From CAWBRY01 sp963791295 (GTDB lineage: Bacteria; Bacteroidota; Bacteroidia; Chitinophagales; Chitinophagaceae): DNA of 64,000 nt. The stretch spans positions 310,001-374,000 of the forward strand of contig CAWBRY010000003.1 in the NCBI GenBank assembly GCA_963791295.1, given 5' to 3'. Position 1 is the first letter of the stretch. Each line of letters begins with the position of its first letter. Under the pieces are notes generated by a model. That model worked only from the letters and a program-made list of their open reading frames with translations. It was not told the origin of the DNA and made no database searches. The position numbers were made by a program, and so were the translations under genes. This document shows, one piece after another, positions 60,512 to 64,000 of this stretch.

Positions 60512-61615
60512 ATGCCGGAAATAAAAGCATATACAGGTGACCGGATCTTTACCGGCGAGGATTGGCTACCCGATCATGCTGTCTTAGTGGAGAATGAAAG
60601 AATTGTCGATCTGTTGCCTTCCTCTTCTTTGCCCCCGAATATAGAAACGATAAGGTTTTCGGGGCGTATGATTGCTCCGGCTTTTATTGATCTCCAGATC
60701 TATGGTGCGCATGGAAAGCTTTTCGCTGCCTACCCGGAAATAGATTCTCTTTATAAACTTAATGACTATTGCGCTGACGGCGGTGCAGCATTTTGTGTAC
60801 CCACGCTGGCGACCAATTCAAAAGAAACAGTGTTTGAATGTATCGATGTGGTGAGGAACTACTGGCATCACCAGGGACAGGGAATTCTCGGTCTGCACCT
60901 GGAGGGGCCCTGGCTGAATCCCATAAAAAGAGGAGCGCACCTGGAATCGCTGATCCATCCTCCCTCAATTGAAGAAGTGAAAGAATTGTTGGATTATGGC
61001 AAGGGAGTGATAAAAATTATTACGCTCGCGCCCGAATTATGTAGTCAGAAAGTAATCGAATTAATTCTGTCTCATCAAATCACCATCTCCGCCGGCCACA
61101 GCAATGCAACTTATCGCGAAGCAATAAATGGTTTTGAGATGGGAATTCCTACAGTCACCCATTTATTTAATGCCATGAGTCCCCTGCAACATCGGGAGCC
61201 TGGACTAGTTGGGGCTACCATGGATCATGGCGGAGTAATGGCCAGCATTATACCCGATGGTCACCATGTTGATTATGCTGCGATCCGAATTGCCAAACAG
61301 GTAATGAAAGAAAGACTGTTTGTGATCACCGATGCCGTCACGAATACAGACAAAGGACCTTATCATCATGAATTGGAAGGCGACAAATATACCTGCGCCG
61401 GTATACTAAGCGGGTCAGCCCTGACCATGCTGAAAGCAGTGCGTAACCTGGTATCTTATGTGGGAATCGAATTGCAGGAAGCACTTCGGATGTGCAGTCT
61501 TTATCCGGCCCGGGTTATAAAAATGGACAATCAATTGGGGCGCATTGCAAAAAACCACCTGGCTAAAATGGTTGCCTTTGATCAAAGCCTGCGCGACGTA
61601 GAACAAATTTCATAA
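60512..61615 (+). CDS. nagA: N-acetylglucosamine-6-phosphate deacetylase
   Basis: NagA releases acetate from GlcNAc-6-phosphate in amino-sugar breakdown and wall recycling. The 367 residues form the amidohydrolase barrel: MIAPAFIDLQIYGAHGKLF (first metal site in shortened form), GLHLEGPWLNPIKRGAH (metal Glu), ISAGHSNATYREA (metal His), VTHLFNAMSPLQHREPGL (metal His and substrate loop), IPDGHHVDYAAIRI and VITDAVTNTDKG (catalytic Asp). No deaminase or transporter for amino sugars is next to it. Confidence 0.93.
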   Translation: MPEIKAYTGDRIFTGEDWLPDHAVLVENERIVDLLPSSSLPPNIETIRFSGRMIAPAFIDLQIYGAHGKLFAAYPEIDSLYKLNDYCADGGAAFCVPTLATNSKETVFECIDVVRNYWHHQGQGILGLHLEGPWLNPIKRGAHLESLIHPPSIEEVKELLDYGKGVIKIITLAPELCSQKVIELILSHQITISAGHSNATYREAINGFEMGIPTVTHLFNAMSPLQHREPGLVGATMDHGGVMASIIPDGHHVDYAAIRIAKQVMKERLFVITDAVTNTDKGPYHHELEGDKYTCAGILSGSALTMLKAVRNLVSYVGIELQEALRMCSLYPARVIKMDNQLGRIAKNHLAKMVAFDQSLRDVEQIS

Positions 61616-61701
61616 CCAGGTTTATTCATCATCGAGTTGGTCATGTTGAAAAAAAGTCTAAACTTTAGATAGGGATTTTTATAACTAAAAATGCTTGCAA
61701 C

Positions 61702-62673
61702 ATGAGAAAGCTTATCGCCCTGGCAACGATGATCATTGCTGTGATCGGAGCCATTTATTTTTCTGCCTGTAAGGGTAAGAAATCAGAACCCGTAACGGAT
61801 GTAAAAGGGAAGGAAGATTCTTTAAAACAGGTTATTGAAAGAGGGGAATACCTGACGCTGCATGTGGCTATGTGCATAGATTGTCATAGTGAAAGAGATT
61901 TTTCAAAGTACTCAGGCCCGGTTATCCCCGGTACGGAAGGAAAGGGAGGTGAAGTATTTGACCAAAAACTGGGAGTGCCTGGAGTTGTCTATGCCCGCAA
62001 TATTACTCCTGATGCTGAAACCGGCATTGGTACCTGGACCGATGAGGACATAGTTAAAGCGCTAGTTAAAGGTATCAGCAAGAATGGAGATACTCTCTTT
62101 CCCATTATGCCCTACTATAATTTGAACCGGATGGCAAAGGAAGATTTGTTGAGTATTGTCGCCTATATCCGGACACTCAAGCCCATAAAAAATAAAGTGA
62201 ATACGCGGACGCTCATGGCACCGACAATGGCCTTTTATGATCCAAAATTAATTCCGCCTTCCATAGACGGAAATGTTCGTCCGCCGCAAAGTGATGCGGT
62301 AAAATATGGAGAATACATGGCCACATTTTCTGATTGTATCACCTGCCATACGCCTATGACGCAAAAAGGTCCGGACATGAGCCGTCCATTTGCCGGAGGA
62401 TTTCTATTCGATGCTGGAAAATTCAAAACGAACTCAGCTAATATTACTCCGGATACCGCTACGGGCATTGGCACCTGGACGGAAGAAAAGTTTATGACCA
62501 AATTCACCGCTTACCGCGATGAGAAGAGTTACAATTTTGATCCCGGAAAACAGAATACATATATGCCGGTAATTGCATACGCAGGAATGAAGGATGAGGA
62601 TCTGAAAGCCATATATGCATATCTCCGAAGTCTTCCCCCTGTCAAGAATTTGGTAGTGAAATACCCGCAGTAA
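61702..62673 (+). CDS. Dihaem cytochrome c lipoprotein
   Basis: The protein has 323 residues with a lipoprotein-like signal (ALATMIIAVIGAIYFSACKG; lipid Cys in FSAC). Two cytochrome c domains carry haem motifs CIDCH (about residue 58) and CITCH (about 215), each followed by matching tracts (NITPDAETGIGTWTDEDIV and NITPDTATGIGTWTEEKF), so the protein arose by duplication. The distal Met ligands may be in MPYYNL and MPVIAY. It is probably an electron-transfer subunit on the outer face of the inner membrane; relatives accompany alcohol or sugar dehydrogenases, but none is adjacent. The last 32 bases overlap the convergent Ada-like gene. Confidence 0.9.
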   Translation: MRKLIALATMIIAVIGAIYFSACKGKKSEPVTDVKGKEDSLKQVIERGEYLTLHVAMCIDCHSERDFSKYSGPVIPGTEGKGGEVFDQKLGVPGVVYARNITPDAETGIGTWTDEDIVKALVKGISKNGDTLFPIMPYYNLNRMAKEDLLSIVAYIRTLKPIKNKVNTRTLMAPTMAFYDPKLIPPSIDGNVRPPQSDAVKYGEYMATFSDCITCHTPMTQKGPDMSRPFAGGFLFDAGKFKTNSANITPDTATGIGTWTEEKFMTKFTAYRDEKSYNFDPGKQNTYMPVIAYAGMKDEDLKAIYAYLRSLPPVKNLVVKYPQ

Positions 62674-62908
62674 GATTCAGTCTCATACAATGCAGGCAGG
62701 CCCGAAATCCGAGGCTGATGGCCTCATCTTCGGAATGAAAGAAAACACGGTTTTCGGGTTTCATTCGCTTGCCGCTTTTGCAGGAAAGCTTACCATATAT
62801 TTTGAGCTTCTTATTCCCTGCAAATACAGCCTGATCTTTCCTGATTAGTGTAACCAGTTTTCTTTTCCGGGAAAAAATGGTTGGACCTAATTCTAAATGA
62901 TGAACCAT
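62642..62908 (-). CDS. Small protein equal to the Ada zinc-binding (methylphosphotriester) domain
   Basis: This 88-residue protein aligns with the N-terminal domain of Ada: FAGNKKLKIYGKLSCKSGKR, then ENRVFFHSEDEAISLGFRAC, LHCMR. It keeps Cys43, Cys71 and Cys74, equal to three zinc cysteines of Ada (Cys42, 69, 72). The fourth, Cys38 of Ada, which takes the methyl group from methylphosphotriesters, corresponds to Gly39. Methyl transfer by the known mechanism is therefore not possible. It follows the AraC-methyltransferase gene by 37 bp, so together they resemble a split Ada. The tail overlaps the cytochrome gene by 32 bases. Confidence 0.8.
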   Translation of the reverse strand: MVHHLELGPTIFSRKRKLVTLIRKDQAVFAGNKKLKIYGKLSCKSGKRMKPENRVFFHSEDEAISLGFRACLHCMRLNLTAGISLPNS

Positions 62909-62945
62909 AAATCGATTAAATCAAGGTAATCATTAAATCAAAGTA

Positions 62946-63788
62946 TCATTTAATCATAGTCGCTGTTTCCCAACCAATAATGGCTTTCTTGCGGTTGCTT
63001 CCCCAATGATAATGACCAAATGTTCCTGTTGATTGTATGACCCGGTGGCAGGGAATCAAAAACGCTACAGGGTTATCGCCGATCGCGGTTCCGACGGCGC
63101 GTGAGGCAGTCGGACTCTTCAAATGCTTCGCGATATTTCCATAGGTCGATAATTTCCCCATCGGTATCTTAAGAAGAGTTTCCCAAACTTTTAGTTGAAA
63201 GGCAGTTCCTTTCAGATGTAGTTTTATTTTATCCAGCGTTTTCCAATCTTGAGTAAAGATGTAGAGTGCATTTTGCTGAATCAAATCAACCATCTGTTTA
63301 AATTGGGCATTCGGAAATCGTTTTCGCAATTCAGTTAATGCTGCCTGCTCATCATTTGAGAAAGCCATATAGCAAATACCTTTTGACGTTGAGGCCACGA
63401 GCATATTACCGAAGGGGCTTTCGGCAAAACTGTAATTAATAGAAAGGTTTTCACCACCATTCTTATATTCTCCCGGCGTCATCCCTTCGATATTAATAAA
63501 GAGATCATGCAATCGACTCGTTCCTGAAAGACCTGTTTCAAATGCGGTGTCGAACAAAGTTGCCTGTTGATCTTTTAATAAATTCTTGGCGTGTTCAACG
63601 CTGATATATTGCAAGAATTTCTTGGGGCTCACGCCCGCCCAGTCCGTGAAGAGACGTTGAAAATGAAAGGGGCTTAAGTGAATTTTTTTCGCTACTTCAT
63701 CAAGGCTGGGTTGATCGCGGAAATTTTCGCTTATGTAGCCAATCGCTTCTTCAATGCGGCTAAAATCCGTTTTTTCTTTCGTGTTCAT
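62946..63788 (-). CDS. ada: AraC DNA-binding domain fused to O6-methylguanine-DNA methyltransferase (Ada C-terminal part)
   Basis: The 280 residues match Ada without its zinc domain. Residues 8-108 are an AraC HTH pair (LDEVAKKIHLSPFHFQRLFT, LFDTAFETGLSGTSRLHDLF). Residues about 115-280 are the alkyltransferase: FQLKVWETLLKIPMGKLSTY, SRAVGTAIGDNPVAFLIPCH with acceptor Cys247 in PCHR. It would repair O6-alkylguanine and act as a regulator of the alkylation response, but without the phosphotriester domain the usual activation switch is missing. The adjacent small Ada-like protein may substitute. The gene is divergent from the probable oxygenase gene at 63924. Confidence 0.93.
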   Translation of the reverse strand: MNTKEKTDFSRIEEAIGYISENFRDQPSLDEVAKKIHLSPFHFQRLFTDWAGVSPKKFLQYISVEHAKNLLKDQQATLFDTAFETGLSGTSRLHDLFINIEGMTPGEYKNGGENLSINYSFAESPFGNMLVASTSKGICYMAFSNDEQAALTELRKRFPNAQFKQMVDLIQQNALYIFTQDWKTLDKIKLHLKGTAFQLKVWETLLKIPMGKLSTYGNIAKHLKSPTASRAVGTAIGDNPVAFLIPCHRVIQSTGTFGHYHWGSNRKKAIIGWETATMIK

Positions 63789-63923
63789 TTTGTTTCCGTT
63801 TTATAAAACAAATTTAGCTGGAGACGGTTCGGTGAGCAACCCGAAACTTGCGCAAGTTCGGATGGAACACACTCAAAAATTCGGTATATTTATAGTAAGT
63901 GCAATTTATCTGCGGAGGGCCAT

Positions 63924-64000
63924 ATGAATGAATACAACATAGATCGGTTGCTGGAACGGTATCAACCCGGCTGGGGTCTTGAACAACCGTTTTATACAGA
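63924..64000 (+). CDS. Start of a probable Rieske-type ring-hydroxylating oxygenase alpha subunit (cut by the window)
   Basis: Only 25 residues are visible: MNEYNIDRLLERYQPGWGLE followed by QPFYT. The pattern, a short helix, then PG..LEQPFYTD, is how many Rieske oxygenase alpha subunits begin just before their iron-sulfur domain. Such enzymes hydroxylate aromatic or quaternary-amine substrates. A strong Shine-Dalgarno-like GGAGG lies seven bases before the ATG, unusual for this genome. Confidence is limited by the short stretch. Confidence 0.45.
   Translation, partial: MNEYNIDRLLERYQPGWGLEQPFYT

Noticed and set aside
1..64000. CRISPR arrays, rRNA genes, transposases and prophage modules
   Set aside because: I looked for regularly spaced repeats, rRNA-like stretches and typical mobile-element proteins on both strands and found none.

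Overview
The window reads as chromosomal DNA of a Bacteroidota bacterium, most probably of the family Chitinophagaceae. Four things point there: promoters with the Bacteroidota -7 element TAnnTTTG and almost no Shine-Dalgarno sequences; family types typical of the group (IPExxxVDY protein, CtlX, HAAS/PspC protein, carboxypeptidase-regulatory outer-membrane barrels, a Rho with a long disordered insert); tRNAs without encoded CCA; and the sequence style of a decayed histidine kinase. The genus is not determinable by eye.

Layout. 1-1213: the start of a PpiD-type foldase on the minus strand and a 660-bp gene-free stretch with DnaA-box-like sites and a 94% A+T segment, a candidate oriC. 1214-3319: nadA and an M19 dipeptidase. 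3337-10942: a minus-strand run with two membrane glycosyltransferases, an ArsR regulator, an aminotransferase, a YjbR protein, a RidA-like protein, GDP-mannose and Kdo precursor enzymes. 11345-13615: recQ. 13700-16099: two identical tRNA-Phe genes bracketing a hypothetical gene and a broken sensor kinase. 16158-21370: VOC, SRPBCC, ArsR (with tandem operators), a Tat-type serine hydrolase and a class III cyclase/TPR protein. 21514-21693 is a dipeptidase remnant, followed by a secreted phosphoesterase.

23337-26502 holds the most unusual locus: a compact three-gene cassette of a stand-alone SET-domain protein, an ATP-grasp ligase and an ATP-grasp-SET fusion, behind a recognisable promoter. No gene with an assigned pathway lies in the cassette. 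The combination suggests ligation of an amino acid or peptide together with lysine methylation, but the substrate is unknown.

26511-37794: mnmG, an HNH-like protein, ybeY with parS-like sites next to it, feoA, nadD, a chromate transporter, an M20 hydrolase, feoB, an M28 peptidase and small genes. 37804-42325: ctlX, then a selenium operon (mnmH, an unknown secreted protein, selD). 42394-46615: rho, asnS and a universal stress protein. 46812-49995: a secreted DUF4440-like protein, PadR and a two-PspC membrane protein behind a promoter covered by interlocked palindromes. 50146-59522: gcvT, an SRPBCC protein, comB, a large SWIM-SNF2 helicase and an outer-membrane barrel. 60016-60482 is a deletion scar that joins the 5' end of an outer-membrane-protein gene to the 3' end of a response-regulator gene. 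60512-64000: nagA, a dihaem cytochrome c, a split Ada system and the start of a probable Rieske oxygenase.

Most genes are chromosomal housekeeping. The recombined or decayed spots are the tRNA-Phe interval, the dipeptidase remnant and the OMP/regulator scar. No CRISPR array, transposase, integrase or rRNA was seen.
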